A DNA stretch of 64,000 bases from Pelagibius litoralis. Lineage in GTDB: Bacteria > Pseudomonadota > Alphaproteobacteria > Kiloniellales > Kiloniellaceae. Each line of letters begins with the position of its first letter. Position 1 is the first letter of the stretch. The stretch spans positions 372,001 through 436,000 of the forward strand of contig NZ_JAAQPH010000001.1 in assembly GCF_011683915.1 (NCBI RefSeq), given 5' to 3'. The translations under genes and the position numbers were made by a program. Under the pieces are notes generated by a model. It saw nothing but the letters and a program-made list of their open reading frames with translations. It did no database searches and was not told the origin of the DNA. Positions 8,356 through 19,999 of this stretch are shown one piece after another.

Positions 8356-9981
8356 ATGGCGCGGTTTATCTTCATCACCGGCGGTGTGGTTTCCTCCCTC
8401 GGAAAAGGTCTCTGTTCCGCAGCGCTTGGGGCGCTTCTCCAGGCACGCGGATTCAAGGTCAGGCTGCGAAAGCTCGACCCCTATCTGAATGTGGATCCGG
8501 GAACCATGTCGCCCTATCAGCACGGCGAGGTCTACGTCACCGACGACGGGGCCGAAACCGATCTCGACCTGGGTCACTACGAGCGTTTCACCGGCGTGCC
8601 GGCACGCAAGAGCGACAATGTGACGACCGGGCAACTCTATTCCAAGGTTCTGGCGCGTGAGCGGCGGGGCGAATACCTGGGCGCCACCGTCCAGGTGATT
8701 CCCCATGTCACCGACGCCATCAAGTCCTTCGTGCTTGGCGATCTGGCCGACGAGGATTTCGTAATCTGCGAGATCGGCGGCACCGTCGGCGATATCGAAG
8801 GCCTGCCGTTCCTTGAGGCGATCCGCCAGCTGGGCAACGAGCTTGGCCGCGAGCGCAGCCTGTTCATTCACTGCACCCTGATCCCCTACATCGCGGCGGC
8901 CGGCGAGTTGAAGACCAAACCGACCCAGCACTCGGTGAAAGAGCTGCAGTCGGTCGGTATCAAGCCCGATATCCTGGTCTGCCGCAGCGAGCGGGAAATC
9001 CCCAACGAAGATCGGCGCAAGATCGGGCTTTTCTGTAACGTCCGAGAGGAAGCCGTCATTCCGGCGCTGGACGTGCACTCGATCTACGCCGTGCCCCGGG
9101 CTTACCACGAAGAGGGTCTGGACGACGAGGTCTGCCGGCACTTCGGCCTGGATGTCGGGCAACCGGGCCTCGAGAACTGGGACCGGATCATGGGCCGCAT
9201 CGACGAGCCCGATGGCGAGGTCACTATCGGTGTCGTCGGCAAGTACGTAAGTCTGCTGGACGCCTATAAGTCGCTTGCCGAATCCCTGACCCATGGCGGG
9301 ATCGCCAACAATGTGAAGGTGAAGGTTTCCTGGCTGGATTCCGAAATCTTCGAGAAGGAAGGCACCCTGCAGCAGCTTGAGGGTGTGCACGGCATCCTGG
9401 TGCCCGGCGGCTTCGGTGAGCGCGGCGCCGAGGGCAAGATCGCTGCGGCACGCTTTGCCCGGGAGCATCAGGTTCCCTATTTCGGCATCTGCTTCGGCAT
9501 GCAGATGGCGGTGATCGAAGCCGCCCGCAATCTGGCTGCCATGCCGGAAGCCGGGTCCACCGAGTTCGGCAATCCGGCTGATCCGGTGGTCGGCCTGATG
9601 ACCGAGTGGTCGCAGGGCAACCGGATCGAGCGGCGCAACAGCGAGAGCGATCTGGGCGGCACCATGCGTCTTGGCGCCTATCCCTGCGTGCTGAAAGAAG
9701 ACAGCCGGGTGCGGGAGATTTACGGCGAGGACTCGATCAGCGAGCGCCACCGTCATCGCTTCGAGGTGAACATCAACTACCGGGAAAGCCTCGAAAAGGC
9801 CGGCTTGCTTTTCTCAGGCCTGTCGCCCGACGGCGAGCTGCCGGAGATCGTCGAGCTGCCGAGCCATCCCTGGTTCGTCGGCGTGCAGTTTCATCCGGAG
9901 CTGAAATCACGGCCCTTCGACCCGCACCCGCTGTTCACATCCTTCGTGGCGGCGGCGGTGGAGCAGTCGCGCCTGGTTTGA
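8356..9981 (+). CDS. pyrG: CTP synthase
   Basis: 541 residues, full length. It aminates UTP to CTP using ATP and glutamine. The N-terminal synthetase domain starts with '[14 protein letters not shown]' (P-loop) and has '[28 protein letters not shown]' in pieces typical of the family. The C-terminal class I glutamine amidotransferase domain has the nucleophile in 'FGICFGMQ' and the His-Glu pair in 'QFHPELKS'. It is cytoplasmic and forms tetramers. There is no SD before the ATG. Confidence 0.98.
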   Translation: MARFIFITGGVVSSLGKGLCSAALGALLQARGFKVRLRKLDPYLNVDPGTMSPYQHGEVYVTDDGAETDLDLGHYERFTGVPARKSDNVTTGQLYSKVLARERRGEYLGATVQVIPHVTDAIKSFVLGDLADEDFVICEIGGTVGDIEGLPFLEAIRQLGNELGRERSLFIHCTLIPYIAAAGELKTKPTQHSVKELQSVGIKPDILVCRSEREIPNEDRRKIGLFCNVREEAVIPALDVHSIYAVPRAYHEEGLDDEVCRHFGLDVGQPGLENWDRIMGRIDEPDGEVTIGVVGKYVSLLDAYKSLAESLTHGGIANNVKVKVSWLDSEIFEKEGTLQQLEGVHGILVPGGFGERGAEGKIAAARFAREHQVPYFGICFGMQMAVIEAARNLAAMPEAGSTEFGNPADPVVGLMTEWSQGNRIERRNSESDLGGTMRLGAYPCVLKEDSRVREIYGEDSISERHRHRFEVNINYRESLEKAGLLFSGLSPDGELPEIVELPSHPWFVGVQFHPELKSRPFDPHPLFTSFVAAAVEQSRLV

Positions 9982-10071
9982 TGTAAATTCGTTAGGGGTA
10001 AAGTCAGGCGGACCACCCGCACTCCGCTCCACCCTGCACTGCAGGAACTGTAATCAGAGGAATTGCCCAGG

Positions 10072-10920
10072 ATGGCGCAGGCAAAGCACGTAAAAGTTGG
10101 ACCCGTCACCCTCGGCAACGATCTGCCGTTTGCGCTGATTGCGGGCCCCTGCGCTATGGAAAGCCGGGCCCATGCGCTGGAAATGAGCCATGCGCTGACC
10201 GAGATGGCGGCGGAACTGGGCATCGGCCTGATTTACAAATCCTCTTTCGACAAAGCCAATCGGACCAGCCTGACGGCTGCCCGCGGCATTGGGCTGAACG
10301 AAGCCCTCTCGGTATTTGCCGAAGTGCGCGAGACCTATGGTTGCCCGGTTCTGACCGACGTCCATACAGCGGAACAGTGCGGCATCGTTGGTGAAGTGGT
10401 CGACGTCCTGCAGATTCCGGCCTATCTCTGCCGTCAGACAGATCTGCTGGTCGCCGCCGCCAATACGGGCAAAGTGGTCAACGTCAAGAAAGGCCAGTTC
10501 CTGGCCCCCTGGGACATGAAGAACGTCGCCGCCAAGATCACTGAAAGCGGCAATCCCAACGCCCTGGTGTGCGAGCGCGGAGCGTCCTTCGGCTACAACA
10601 CCTTGGTTTCGGACATGCGCTCGCTGGCGATTATGGCGGCGGACACCGATTGTCCTGTGGTCTACGACGCCACGCACTCGGTCCAGCAACCGGGCGGCCG
10701 CGGCGGTTCTTCCGGGGGACAGCGCGAATTCGTGCCGGTTCTCGCTCGCGCCGCCATCGCGGTCGGGGTGGCCGCTGTCTTCATGGAAACCCATCAGGAT
10801 CCGGACAGAGCGCCATCGGACGGCCCCAATATGGTGCCGCTGCATCAGTTGAAGGATCTGATCACGACCCTTATGGCATTCGACGGAATTGCCAAGGCCA
10901 ATCCCATTGAATTGAACTGA
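10072..10920 (+). CDS. kdsA: 3-deoxy-8-phosphooctulonate synthase (KDO-8-phosphate synthase)
   Basis: 282 residues. It condenses phosphoenolpyruvate with arabinose 5-phosphate to give KDO-8-phosphate for lipopolysaccharide inner core. Signatures are '[10 protein letters not shown]', '[12 protein letters not shown]', 'PVLTDVHT', '[16 protein letters not shown]' and '[11 protein letters not shown]'. The 'VNVKKGQF' Asn rather than Cys suggests the metal-independent class; that is inference. The ATG at 10072 is preferred over an in-frame TTG three codons upstream; CAGAGGA lies about 10 bases before it. It follows pyrG by 90 bases. Confidence 0.97.
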   Translation: MAQAKHVKVGPVTLGNDLPFALIAGPCAMESRAHALEMSHALTEMAAELGIGLIYKSSFDKANRTSLTAARGIGLNEALSVFAEVRETYGCPVLTDVHTAEQCGIVGEVVDVLQIPAYLCRQTDLLVAAANTGKVVNVKKGQFLAPWDMKNVAAKITESGNPNALVCERGASFGYNTLVSDMRSLAIMAADTDCPVVYDATHSVQQPGGRGGSSGGQREFVPVLARAAIAVGVAAVFMETHQDPDRAPSDGPNMVPLHQLKDLITTLMAFDGIAKANPIELN

Positions 10921-10964
10921 TCGTCGTCCCAAGGCCGGAGAGGCTACCGACAGCAACTCGCCGG

Positions 10965-10993
10965 TCGACATTTGGCTCGCGCTCGCCTATAGC
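10965..10993 (+). promoter_or_regulatory. Candidate eno promoter
   Basis: TCGACA (10965-10970), a 17-bp spacer and TATAGC (10988-10993) form a good sigma70-like promoter in the 208-bp kdsA-eno gap. Start of transcription would be near 11000, leaving about 130 nt of leader before eno. Confidence 0.5.
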
Positions 10994-11083
10994 AATCCGC
11001 GTGTCGCCTGCGGACAAAAAACGCGGGCAACAGCTTTGGGCAACGCAAGAGTGTCTTAGCGGTCGGCAGGGCGAAGCGCCTGA

Positions 11084-12406
<1,323 letters not shown>

Positions 12407-12455
12407 AAAGTTACTTAGGCGTGGTCTAAAACCCACCGCCTGAAGGGTCCAAAAG

Positions 12456-12557
12456 GAGTCCAAAGCGCGAACAGTCGGCGCAGGAGGTTCATTCTTGAAT
12501 CTCTTTGGAATCTTTGACTCTTTTTTTCTTGACCCTGCGAATCGCTCTGTGATTCGT
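12456..12557 (+). promoter_or_regulatory. Cluster of six GANTC (CcrM) sites over the ftsB promoter
   Basis: GANTC sites occur at 12456-12460, 12497-12501, 12508-12512, 12516-12520, 12539-12543 and 12551-12555. Five fall within 59 bases. TTGACC at 12529-12534 is a good -35, and a -10 16-17 bases on would overlap the last GANTC. Transcription would start at the ftsB ATG. This matches the layout of CcrM/GcrA-controlled promoters in alphaproteobacteria, where methylated GANTC in the core promoter sets cell-cycle timing. Confidence 0.6.
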
Positions 12558-12564
12558 TGTGCTC

Positions 12565-12906
12565 ATGCGTCTTATCAGAGAGATCAAAAACCGCGCCCGG
12601 CAAGCGGCCCCCCAGGTACTCGCTGCCTGCATGGTTGCCTACTTCGCCTATCACGCGATGAACGGCGACCGGGGCTTCTATGCCTGGATCATGCTGAAGC
12701 AGGAGCGCGCCCAGGTACTGATGACGGCGGAGAGCCTGCAACGCCAGCGCGCCGAGCTGGAAACCCGGGCTGCCCTGCTGCGGGGCCATGCACTGGAGCC
12801 GGACCTGCTTGAAGAGCGCGCGCAAGCGATCTTGAACTACGGTACGCAGCAGGATCATGTTATCTTTCTGCCGCCGGAGTTGCAGCGTAACGGCGAACCG
12901 CTCTGA
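12565..12906 (+). CDS. ftsB: Septum formation initiator FtsB/DivIC family
   Basis: 113 residues. One membrane helix near the N terminus (about residues 15-33) is followed by a heptad-type coiled coil ('QVLMTAESLQRQRAELETRAALL') and the conserved 'PDLLEERAQAILNYG' element. FtsB forms the FtsQLB complex that links early and late divisome assembly and activates septal cell-wall synthesis. The ATG at 12565 is chosen over a GTG two codons upstream; neither has an SD, consistent with a leaderless message. It lies between eno and pdhA, a common place for it. Confidence 0.92.
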   Translation: MRLIREIKNRARQAAPQVLAACMVAYFAYHAMNGDRGFYAWIMLKQERAQVLMTAESLQRQRAELETRAALLRGHALEPDLLEERAQAILNYGTQQDHVIFLPPELQRNGEPL

Positions 12907-12943
12907 CCAGCTGGAAAGCGCATTCTTTCGGCCTTAACTTATA

Positions 12944-12973
12944 TTGTGTTAATTAATAAATTTCCGATATAAA
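12944..12973 (+). promoter_or_regulatory. Candidate promoter of the pdh operon
   Basis: TTGTGT (12944-12949), an 18-bp spacer and TATAAA (12968-12973) lie in a markedly AT-rich stretch (about 12930-13000) of an otherwise GC-rich window. The transcript would have about 100 nt of leader before pdhA. Confidence 0.4.
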
Positions 12974-13082
12974 ACAAAGCATTAACCACGATTGCATCGA
13001 TTTAAGTCCTGGGGTAAGCTCGGCGCGTAGATGGGCGGGTTTCAACCGCCTTTGGCCCTATGCGCAACGCGGGGAGACCCCT

Positions 13083-14111
13083 ATGGCGAACAGTAAGGCG
13101 GCGGCATCACGTGCCGGCGGCAAACGCAAAGCTGCCGCGGCACCGATCAAAGCCTCGGTCGAAGATCTTCAGAAATACTATCGCGACATGCTGTTGATCC
13201 GCCGCTTTGAGGAAAAGGCCGGGCAGATGTACGGCATGGGGCTGATCGGCGGCTTCTGCCACCTCTACATCGGTCAGGAAGCAGTTGTCGTGGGCGTGCA
13301 GGCGTCCATGGGCCCCTTGGATACGGTGCTGACCTCCTACCGCGACCATGCCCATATGCTCGCCTGCGGCATGGACCCCAAGGGGGTGATGGCGGAGCTG
13401 ACCGGGCGTAGCGGCGGCTACTCCAAGGGCAAGGGCGGTTCCATGCACATGTTCAGCCATGAAGAACGCTTCTACGGTGGCCACGGCATTGTCGGCGCCC
13501 AGGTGCCGATCGGCACCGGCTTGGCTTTTGCGCACCGCTATCTGGAAGAGGATGCGGTCTCGATCAGCTACCTCGGCGACGGCGCGCTGAACCAGGGCCA
13601 GGTCTATGAGTCCTTCAACATGGCGGCGCTGTGGTCGCTGCCGGCGGTCTACGTGATCGAGAACAACAAGTACGGCATGGGTACTTCGATCGAGCGGTCC
13701 TCGGCCAAGAGCACCGAGCTCTATCATCGCGGCCAGGCCTACGGCATCCCCGGCGTCCAGGTCGACGGCATGGATGTACTGGCGGTGCGCGAGGCGGCGG
13801 AGAAGGCGCTCAGCCATGCCCGCTCCGGCAAGGGGCCCTTCATCATGGAAATGATGACCTACCGCTATCGCGGCCACTCCATGTCCGATCCGGCCAAGTA
13901 CCGTTCGAAGGAAGAAGTCCAGAAGGTCCGCCAGGAGCGCGACCCCATCGAACGGCTGCGCGGCATTATGATTGAGCGCGAGGTGATGGACGAAGAGCAC
14001 CTGAAGGCGCTGGACAAAGAGGTGAAGGCCGTCGTTTCCGAGGCGGCGGACTTCGCGCAGACCAGCCCGGAGCCGGATGTCTCCGAGCTTTACACCGACG
14101 TCTACGTCTAA
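13083..14111 (+). CDS. pdhA: Pyruvate dehydrogenase E1 component, alpha subunit
   Basis: 342 residues. With the beta subunit it decarboxylates pyruvate and transfers the hydroxyethyl group to lipoyl-E2. The thiamine diphosphate motif begins 'GDGALNQGQVYESFNMA' near residue 165 and ends 'YVIENNKYGMG'. 'YRYRGHSMSDPAKYRSKEEV' is the conserved phosphorylation-loop-like region of E1-alpha. A Lys/Ala-rich N-terminal extension (first 20 residues) is typical of alphaproteobacterial proteins. First gene of the pdhABC operon. Confidence 0.97.
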   Translation: MANSKAAASRAGGKRKAAAAPIKASVEDLQKYYRDMLLIRRFEEKAGQMYGMGLIGGFCHLYIGQEAVVVGVQASMGPLDTVLTSYRDHAHMLACGMDPKGVMAELTGRSGGYSKGKGGSMHMFSHEERFYGGHGIVGAQVPIGTGLAFAHRYLEEDAVSISYLGDGALNQGQVYESFNMAALWSLPAVYVIENNKYGMGTSIERSSAKSTELYHRGQAYGIPGVQVDGMDVLAVREAAEKALSHARSGKGPFIMEMMTYRYRGHSMSDPAKYRSKEEVQKVRQERDPIERLRGIMIEREVMDEEHLKALDKEVKAVVSEAADFAQTSPEPDVSELYTDVYV

Positions 14112-14186
14112 ATCATCAGGACAATTCCGGCGCGACGGGGCCTGATCCCGTTCCAGCGGCTGGACGCAATTTTCCCGGGAGGGGAC

Positions 14187-15551
14187 ATGCCAATCGAGAT
14201 TCTAATGCCAGCGCTTTCGCCCACGATGACAGAGGGCAAGCTGGCCAAGTGGCTGAAACAGGAAGGCGATGACGTAGCCTCCGGTGACATCCTGGCGGAA
14301 ATCGAGACCGACAAGGCAACCATGGAGGTCGAGGCGGTCGATGAGGGCAAGATCGGCAAGATCATGGTGGCCGAGGGCACGGAAGCGGTGCCGGTGAACC
14401 AGGTGATTGCCGTTCTGCTGGAAGACGGCGAAGACGCCTCGGCGATCTCGACGGCGCCGGCAGCGGTGCCCGCGGCTGCACCGGCGGCAGAGGCGCCCGC
14501 GCCGGCAACGGCCAGTGCGCCGCCGATGGCGACGCCCGCCGCCGCAGAGCCCGAGTGGTCGGGTGCAACGGTCACTCAGACCGTGCGCGATGCACTGCGC
14601 GATGCCATGGCCGAGGAGATGCGCGCCAATGACCGCGTTTTCCTGATGGGTGAAGAGGTGGCGGAGTATCAGGGCGCCTATAAGGTCAGCCAGGGCCTGC
14701 TGGACGAGTTCGGCGCCCGCCGGGTGGTCGATACGCCGATCACCGAACACGGCTTTGCGGGCCTCGGTGTCGGCGCCGCCATGTACGGCCTGCGCCCCAT
14801 TGTCGAGTTCATGACCTTCAACTTCGCCATGCAGGCGATCGATCACATCATCAACTCCGCCGCCAAGACGCACTACATGTCCGGCGGCCAGATCTCCTCA
14901 CCCATTGTTTTCCGCGGCCCCAACGGCGCCGCGGCCCGGGTCGCCGCCCAGCATTCCCAATGCTATGCCTCCTGGTATGCCCATGTGCCGGGCCTGAAGG
15001 TCGTTGCCCCCTATTCGGCGGCTGACGCCAAGGGCTTGTTGAAATCGGCAATCCGCGACGACAACCCGGTAATCTTCCTGGAGAACGAGATTCTCTACGG
15101 CCAGAGCTTCGAGGTGCCGGACTCGGCCGACTGGACCGTGCCCATCGGCAAGGCCAAGGTCGTCCGGCCGGGCAAGGACGTCACCATCACCGCGTTTTCG
15201 ATCATGGTGGGCAAGGCCCTGGAGGCCGCCGAGTTGCTGGCGGCCGAGGGCATCGATGCGGAGGTCATTGACCTGCGCAGCCTGCGGCCACTGGATACCG
15301 AGACCATCATCGCTTCGGTGCAGAAGACCAACCGGCTGGTGACCTGCGAGGAAGGCTGGGGCTATTCGGGCATCGGCTCGGAGGTTGCCTCGGTGGCCAT
15401 GGAGCAGGCCTTCGACTGGCTCGATGCGCCGGTGAAACGGGTCTACGGCGTCGATGTGCCGATGCCCTATGCCGCCAATCTGGAAGCGCTGGCCTTGCCG
15501 CAGGCAAGCCACATCGCCGCTGGAGCCAAAGAAGTCTGCTACCGCGGCTAG
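14187..15551 (+). CDS. pdhB: Pyruvate dehydrogenase E1 component, beta subunit, with N-terminal lipoyl domain
   Basis: 454 residues. Residues 1-80 are a complete lipoyl domain with the lipoylation Lys in '[15 protein letters not shown]'. An Ala/Pro linker (about 90-125) leads to the transketolase-like E1-beta domain ('[12 protein letters not shown]'-type start, '[14 protein letters not shown]', '[14 protein letters not shown]'). E1-beta carrying its own lipoyl arm is a known alphaproteobacterial arrangement. It pairs with PdhA and is followed 24 bases later by pdhC. Confidence 0.97.
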   Translation: MPIEILMPALSPTMTEGKLAKWLKQEGDDVASGDILAEIETDKATMEVEAVDEGKIGKIMVAEGTEAVPVNQVIAVLLEDGEDASAISTAPAAVPAAAPAAEAPAPATASAPPMATPAAAEPEWSGATVTQTVRDALRDAMAEEMRANDRVFLMGEEVAEYQGAYKVSQGLLDEFGARRVVDTPITEHGFAGLGVGAAMYGLRPIVEFMTFNFAMQAIDHIINSAAKTHYMSGGQISSPIVFRGPNGAAARVAAQHSQCYASWYAHVPGLKVVAPYSAADAKGLLKSAIRDDNPVIFLENEILYGQSFEVPDSADWTVPIGKAKVVRPGKDVTITAFSIMVGKALEAAELLAAEGIDAEVIDLRSLRPLDTETIIASVQKTNRLVTCEEGWGYSGIGSEVASVAMEQAFDWLDAPVKRVYGVDVPMPYAANLEALALPQASHIAAGAKEVCYRG

Positions 15552-15575
15552 CGCGGCGCAGGAGGGGACAGAGAC

Positions 15576-16871
15576 ATGCCAATCAATATTCTGATGCCGG
15601 CGCTTTCGCCGACCATGACCGAAGGCACCCTGGCCAAGTGGCTGGTGAAAGAAGGCGACGAGATCGCCTCCGGCGACGTGATCGCCGAGATTGAAACCGA
15701 CAAGGCGACCATGGAGGTCGAGGCGATCGACGAAGGCACGATCGGCAAGATCTTCGTGGCCGAGGGTACCGAAGCCGTCGCAGTCAACCAAGTGATCGCC
15801 GTGGTGCTGGAGGAGGGCGAGGACGCTTCCGCGATCAGCGATGCACCGGCTGTTGCGGCGCCAAGCCCGGCCGCGCCGGCGCCGGCTGCGAGCACCAACG
15901 GTTCGACGCCACCGCCGGCTGCTGCAGCGCCGGCCCCAGCGGCACCGGCTGCCGGTGGCGGCAACCGCGTGTTCGCCAGCCCTCTGGCCCGGCGCATCGC
16001 CAAGGACAAGGGCATCGATCTGACGGCCCTGAAAGGCAGCGGCCCCCATGGCCGCATCGTGAAAGCCGATGTCGAGAACGCCCAACCCGGACAAGCGGCT
16101 CCCGCCGCAGCGGCGGCAACCCCGGCGGCGGCAGCGGCCCCCGCCGCTTCGGGGCCGGGCGCCAAAGAGATGGCCGACCTGCTGGGCATGACCTACACGC
16201 AGGAACCGCTCAGCGGCATGCGCAAGGTGATCGCCAAGCGCCTGACCGAGTCCAAGCAGCAGGTTCCGCACTTCTACCTGACGGTCGACTGCCAGGTGGA
16301 CGAACTGCTGAAGGTCCGCAAGGAACTGAACGGCCGTTCGGACGCCTACAAGATCTCGGTGAACGACTTCGTCATCCGCGCCGTCGCCCTGGCGCTGAAG
16401 AAGGTACCGGCGGCCAATGCCTCCTACGACGAGTCCGGCCTGCTGTTCTATAACAATGCCGATGTCTCGGTGGCGGTGGCGACCCCTGCGGGCCTCATCA
16501 CGCCGATCATCAAGGCGGCGGAGACCAAGGGCCTGGCCGCCATCTCCACAGAAATGAAGGACCTGGCGGTTCGCGCCCGCGACGGCAAGCTGAAGCCTGA
16601 GGAATACCAGGGCGGCACCTTCTCGGTCTCCAACCTCGGCATGTTCGGCATCAAGGATTTCTCCGCCGTCATCAACCCGCCCCAGGGCTGCATCCTGGCG
16701 GTCGGCGCCGGCGAGCAGCGCCCGGTGGTGAAAGACGGGGCGCTGACCATCGCCACGGTGATGAGCTGCACCCTCTCGGTCGATCACCGCGTCGTTGACG
16801 GCGCCGTCGGCGCCCAGTTCCTCGCGGCCTTCAAGAAGCTGATCGAAGACCCGCTGACGATGCTGCTTTAG
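15576..16871 (+). CDS. pdhC: Dihydrolipoamide acetyltransferase (PDH E2)
   Basis: 431 residues. One lipoyl domain (1-80, Lys in '[15 protein letters not shown]') is nearly the same as that of PdhB. Ala/Pro linkers flank a peripheral-subunit-binding domain ('VFASPLARRIAKDKGIDL', about 130-165). The C-terminal catalytic domain has the active-site 'DHRVVDGAVGAQFL'. It transfers acetyl from the lipoyl arm to CoA and forms the core of the complex. One lipoyl domain here plus one on PdhB gives two kinds of swinging arm. Confidence 0.97.
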   Translation: MPINILMPALSPTMTEGTLAKWLVKEGDEIASGDVIAEIETDKATMEVEAIDEGTIGKIFVAEGTEAVAVNQVIAVVLEEGEDASAISDAPAVAAPSPAAPAPAASTNGSTPPPAAAAPAPAAPAAGGGNRVFASPLARRIAKDKGIDLTALKGSGPHGRIVKADVENAQPGQAAPAAAAATPAAAAAPAASGPGAKEMADLLGMTYTQEPLSGMRKVIAKRLTESKQQVPHFYLTVDCQVDELLKVRKELNGRSDAYKISVNDFVIRAVALALKKVPAANASYDESGLLFYNNADVSVAVATPAGLITPIIKAAETKGLAAISTEMKDLAVRARDGKLKPEEYQGGTFSVSNLGMFGIKDFSAVINPPQGCILAVGAGEQRPVVKDGALTIATVMSCTLSVDHRVVDGAVGAQFLAAFKKLIEDPLTMLL

Positions 16872-16900
16872 GCGACATCTTTGCACCGGAAAGGAAAACC

Positions 16901-17554
16901 GTGAGAGGTCTTCCAAAACTGTTGTTTGCCCTTTTGGTCGTCGTTTTGACGATCCCTACCGGTGTGAGAGCGGACCCGGCAGCCGTGGACCAGAGCTTCG
17001 CCGCCTACAAGCAGGCGCTCGTCGAGGGCGACGGGGAGGCGGCTTCCAAGCTGACGGCCGCCGACACTCACGCTTTTCTGGACGAGACCCTGGAACGGGC
17101 GCTGACCATGGAAGCGGCGGAGGTGCGGGCCCTGCCGCTGCTCGATCAGATCTCGGTGCTGATGCTTCGTCACAACATGAAGCCCGAGCAACTGCGGGCG
17201 ATGCAGAAGAGCGATGCGGTGGCCTATGCCGTCGATCAGCGTGCCTTCGATATGGACGAGGTTGAGCGGCTGACGGCGGCGCCTTTCTCCGTCAATGGCG
17301 ACCGGGCCCAGGCCGAACTGTCGAACCTGAAAGGCTCGCCGATTCCGGTCTCGGTGCACTTCAAGGAAGAGGCTGATGGTTGGAAGTTCGATCTGCTTTC
17401 TTCGATCGCACCGTTCCGAGCGGTTTTCGAATCCCAGGCGGGTCTCTTTGCCAACCTGAAGACCAGCGACGGCAAGAGCGGTGTGGTGCCGTTGATCCTT
17501 CATCTGATCAGCGGGCGGGCGCCCGACGCGAATATATGGAATCCGCCGGGCTGA
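16901..17554 (+). CDS. Unknown exported protein between pdhC and lpdA
   Basis: 217 residues, starting at GTG 16901 after GGAAAGGA. The first 25 residues form a signal peptide ('LLFALLVVVLTIPTGVRA', cleavage probably after A25). The mature part is mostly helical with few aromatic residues and no cysteine pair. It ends with 'GVVPLILHLISGRAPDANIW'. I do not recognise the family. It lies 29 bases after pdhC and 22 before lpdA, so it is probably co-transcribed with PDH genes although its product should be periplasmic. Confidence 0.85.
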   Translation: MRGLPKLLFALLVVVLTIPTGVRADPAAVDQSFAAYKQALVEGDGEAASKLTAADTHAFLDETLERALTMEAAEVRALPLLDQISVLMLRHNMKPEQLRAMQKSDAVAYAVDQRAFDMDEVERLTAAPFSVNGDRAQAELSNLKGSPIPVSVHFKEEADGWKFDLLSSIAPFRAVFESQAGLFANLKTSDGKSGVVPLILHLISGRAPDANIWNPPG

Positions 17555-17576
17555 GCGCCGGCAGCAGGAGAGTGAT

Positions 17577-18980
17577 ATGGCTGATACGAACTTTGACCTG
17601 ATCATCGTCGGCGGCGGGCCGGGCGGTTACGTCGCGGCGATCCGCGCCGCGCAGTTGAAGATGAAGGTCTGCGTTGTGGAGCGCGAGCACCTGGGCGGCA
17701 TCTGCCTGAACTGGGGCTGCATCCCGACCAAGGCGCTGCTGCGCTCGGCAGAGATCTATCACTACATGCAGCACGCCGACGCCTACGGCCTTTCGGCCAG
17801 CAACACCGGCTTCGACCTGGCCAAGGTTGTGCAGCGTTCGCGCGGCGTCTCCAAGCAACTGAACGGCGGCGTCGGTCACCTGCTGAAGAAAAACAAGGTC
17901 ACGGTGATTGACGGCGAGGCCAAGCTGAACGGGCCGGGCAAGCTGGTCGTCACCAAGGACGGCAAAAAGCTCTCCGACCTCACCGCACCCCACATCATTC
18001 TGGCGACCGGCGCCCGGCCGCGCGCCCTGCCGGGGATCGAGCCGGACAAGAAACTGATCTGGACCTACTTCGAGGCGATGGTGCCCCAGACCATGCCCAA
18101 GACCCTGCTGGTCATCGGCTCCGGCGCTATCGGGATCGAGTTCGCTTCCTTCTTCCGCACCATGGGCGCCGAGGTCACGGTGGTCGAGGTGATGCCCCAG
18201 GTCATGCCGGTTGAGGACGAAGAAATTTCCAAGCATGCCCGCAAGCAGTTCGAAAAGCAGGGCATGAAGATCATGACCGAAACCAAGGTCGTGTCTGTGA
18301 AGAAGGGTGCCGACAACGTCATCGCCACCATCGAAGACAAGGCCGGCAAGAAATCCGAGATCACCGTCGACCGGGTGATCTCCGCCGTCGGCGTGCGGGG
18401 CAACATCGAAAACATCGGCCTGGAAACCACCAAGGTGAAGACCGACCGCGGCTGCATCGTCATCGACGAATACGGGCGCACGGCGGAACCGGGCATCTAT
18501 GCCATCGGCGATGTCGCCGGCCCGCCGATGCTGGCCCACAAGGCCGAGCACGAAGGCGTCATCTGCGTCGAAAAGATCGCCGGCCTGAACAACGTCCATC
18601 CGATGAAGAAAGAACAGATCCCCGGCTGCACCTACTGCCACCCGCAGGTTGCCAGCGTCGGCCTGACCGAAGCGAAGGCGAAGGCGGCGGGCCATCAGGT
18701 GAAGGTCGGCCGTTTCCCCTTTCTCGGCAACGGCAAGGCCATTGCCCTGGGTGAGCCCGAGGGCATGGTGAAGACCGTCTTCGACGCCAAGACCGGTCAG
18801 TTGTTGGGCGCCCACATGGTCGGGGCCGAGGTGACCGAGCTGATTCAGGGCTATGTCGTGGCCATGGGGCTGGAGACCACCGAGGAAGAGCTGATGCACA
18901 CAGTCTTCCCGCATCCCACCCTCTCCGAGATGATGCACGAGTCGGTCCTTGATGCTTACGGCCGCGTCATCCATATGTAG
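17577..18980 (+). CDS. lpdA: Dihydrolipoyl dehydrogenase (E3)
   Basis: 467 residues. It reoxidises dihydrolipoyl groups using FAD and NAD+. The FAD motif '[18 protein letters not shown]', redox-active cysteines in '[13 protein letters not shown]', the NAD site '[14 protein letters not shown]' and the C-terminal catalytic '[12 protein letters not shown]' are all present. It acts with PdhABC from the same operon and may serve other 2-oxoacid complexes. A good SD (CAGGAGAG) precedes the ATG. Confidence 0.98.
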   Translation: MADTNFDLIIVGGGPGGYVAAIRAAQLKMKVCVVEREHLGGICLNWGCIPTKALLRSAEIYHYMQHADAYGLSASNTGFDLAKVVQRSRGVSKQLNGGVGHLLKKNKVTVIDGEAKLNGPGKLVVTKDGKKLSDLTAPHIILATGARPRALPGIEPDKKLIWTYFEAMVPQTMPKTLLVIGSGAIGIEFASFFRTMGAEVTVVEVMPQVMPVEDEEISKHARKQFEKQGMKIMTETKVVSVKKGADNVIATIEDKAGKKSEITVDRVISAVGVRGNIENIGLETTKVKTDRGCIVIDEYGRTAEPGIYAIGDVAGPPMLAHKAEHEGVICVEKIAGLNNVHPMKKEQIPGCTYCHPQVASVGLTEAKAKAAGHQVKVGRFPFLGNGKAIALGEPEGMVKTVFDAKTGQLLGAHMVGAEVTELIQGYVVAMGLETTEEELMHTVFPHPTLSEMMHESVLDAYGRVIHM

Positions 18981-19003
18981 TCTATGAAAGACAGGCGAGC
19001 ACG

Positions 19004-19963
19004 ATGAGCAGCGACAGCACCACCGAGACCCCACGGGTCCGCCATCCTGAGAAGGCCCATAAGCCGGACCAGGAGGTGAAGCGCAAGCCTGCCTGGATCC
19101 GGGTGAAGGCGCCTGTTTCCAAGGAGTATCACGCGACCCGCGAGATCATTCGTGAACATAAGCTCGCCACGGTCTGCGAGGAGGCGGCCTGCCCGAACAT
19201 CGGGGAATGCTGGGCCCAGCGCCATGCCACCATGATGATCATGGGCGAGATCTGCACCCGCGCTTGCAGCTTCTGCAATGTTTCCACCGGCAAGCCCGGC
19301 GCACTCGATCCCTTCGAGCCGGTCAACGTCGCTTCCGCCGTGGCCAAGCTGGGCCTGAAGCATGTGGTCATCACCTCGGTCGACCGCGACGACCTGGACG
19401 ACGGCGGTGCCGCGCATTTCGCCGAAGTTATCCGCGCGACCCGCGAAGCCTCGCCGGATACCACCATCGAAATTCTGACCCCGGATTTCCTGCGCAAGGA
19501 AGGCGCGGTTTCCGTTGTGGTCGAAGCGCGGCCCGACGTGTTCAACCACAATCTGGAAACCGTGCCGCGGCTCTATACCGAGGTCCGGCCCGGCGCGCGC
19601 TACTTCCACTCCCTGCGCCTGCTCGATGAGGTGAAGCGTCAGGATCCCAGCCTTTTCACCAAGTCCGGCATCATGGTCGGCCTGGGCGAGGCGAAGGAAG
19701 AGGTGCTGCAGGTCATGGACGACCTGCGCTCCGCCGATGTCGATTTCCTCACCATCGGGCAGTACCTGCAGCCGACCCCCAAGCACCATGTGGTCGACCG
19801 CTTCGTGACACCGGAGGAGTTCAAACAGTACGAAGCCATGGCCTACGGTAAGGGCTTCCTCATGGTCTCGGCGACGCCCTTGACCCGTTCCTCCTATCAC
19901 GCGGGTGAGGACTTCGCCCGCCTGCGCGCCGCGCGGGAAGCCAAACTGGCCGCCGCCGGTTAG
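19004..19963 (+). CDS. lipA: Lipoyl synthase
   Basis: 319 residues. This radical SAM enzyme inserts two sulfurs into octanoyl groups on lipoyl domains. It has both iron-sulfur sites: '[12 protein letters not shown]' (auxiliary cluster, CX4CX5C) and 'CTRACSFC' (CX3CX2C, SAM cluster), plus the C-terminal 'RSSYHAGE' serine. It supplies the cofactor for the lipoyl domains of PdhB and PdhC encoded just upstream, explaining the position. Confidence 0.98.
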   Translation: MSSDSTTETPRVRHPEKAHKPDQEVKRKPAWIRVKAPVSKEYHATREIIREHKLATVCEEAACPNIGECWAQRHATMMIMGEICTRACSFCNVSTGKPGALDPFEPVNVASAVAKLGLKHVVITSVDRDDLDDGGAAHFAEVIRATREASPDTTIEILTPDFLRKEGAVSVVVEARPDVFNHNLETVPRLYTEVRPGARYFHSLRLLDEVKRQDPSLFTKSGIMVGLGEAKEEVLQVMDDLRSADVDFLTIGQYLQPTPKHHVVDRFVTPEEFKQYEAMAYGKGFLMVSATPLTRSSYHAGEDFARLRAAREAKLAAAG

Positions 19964-19999
19964 TAGTCTCGCAAGTAAGTCTCGGTTACACTCCCGCCC

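Noticed and set aside
7708..9756. A 682-residue open frame antisense to pyrG and secG.
   Set aside because: It mirrors the codon bias of the real plus-strand genes in high-GC DNA and shows no family motif.
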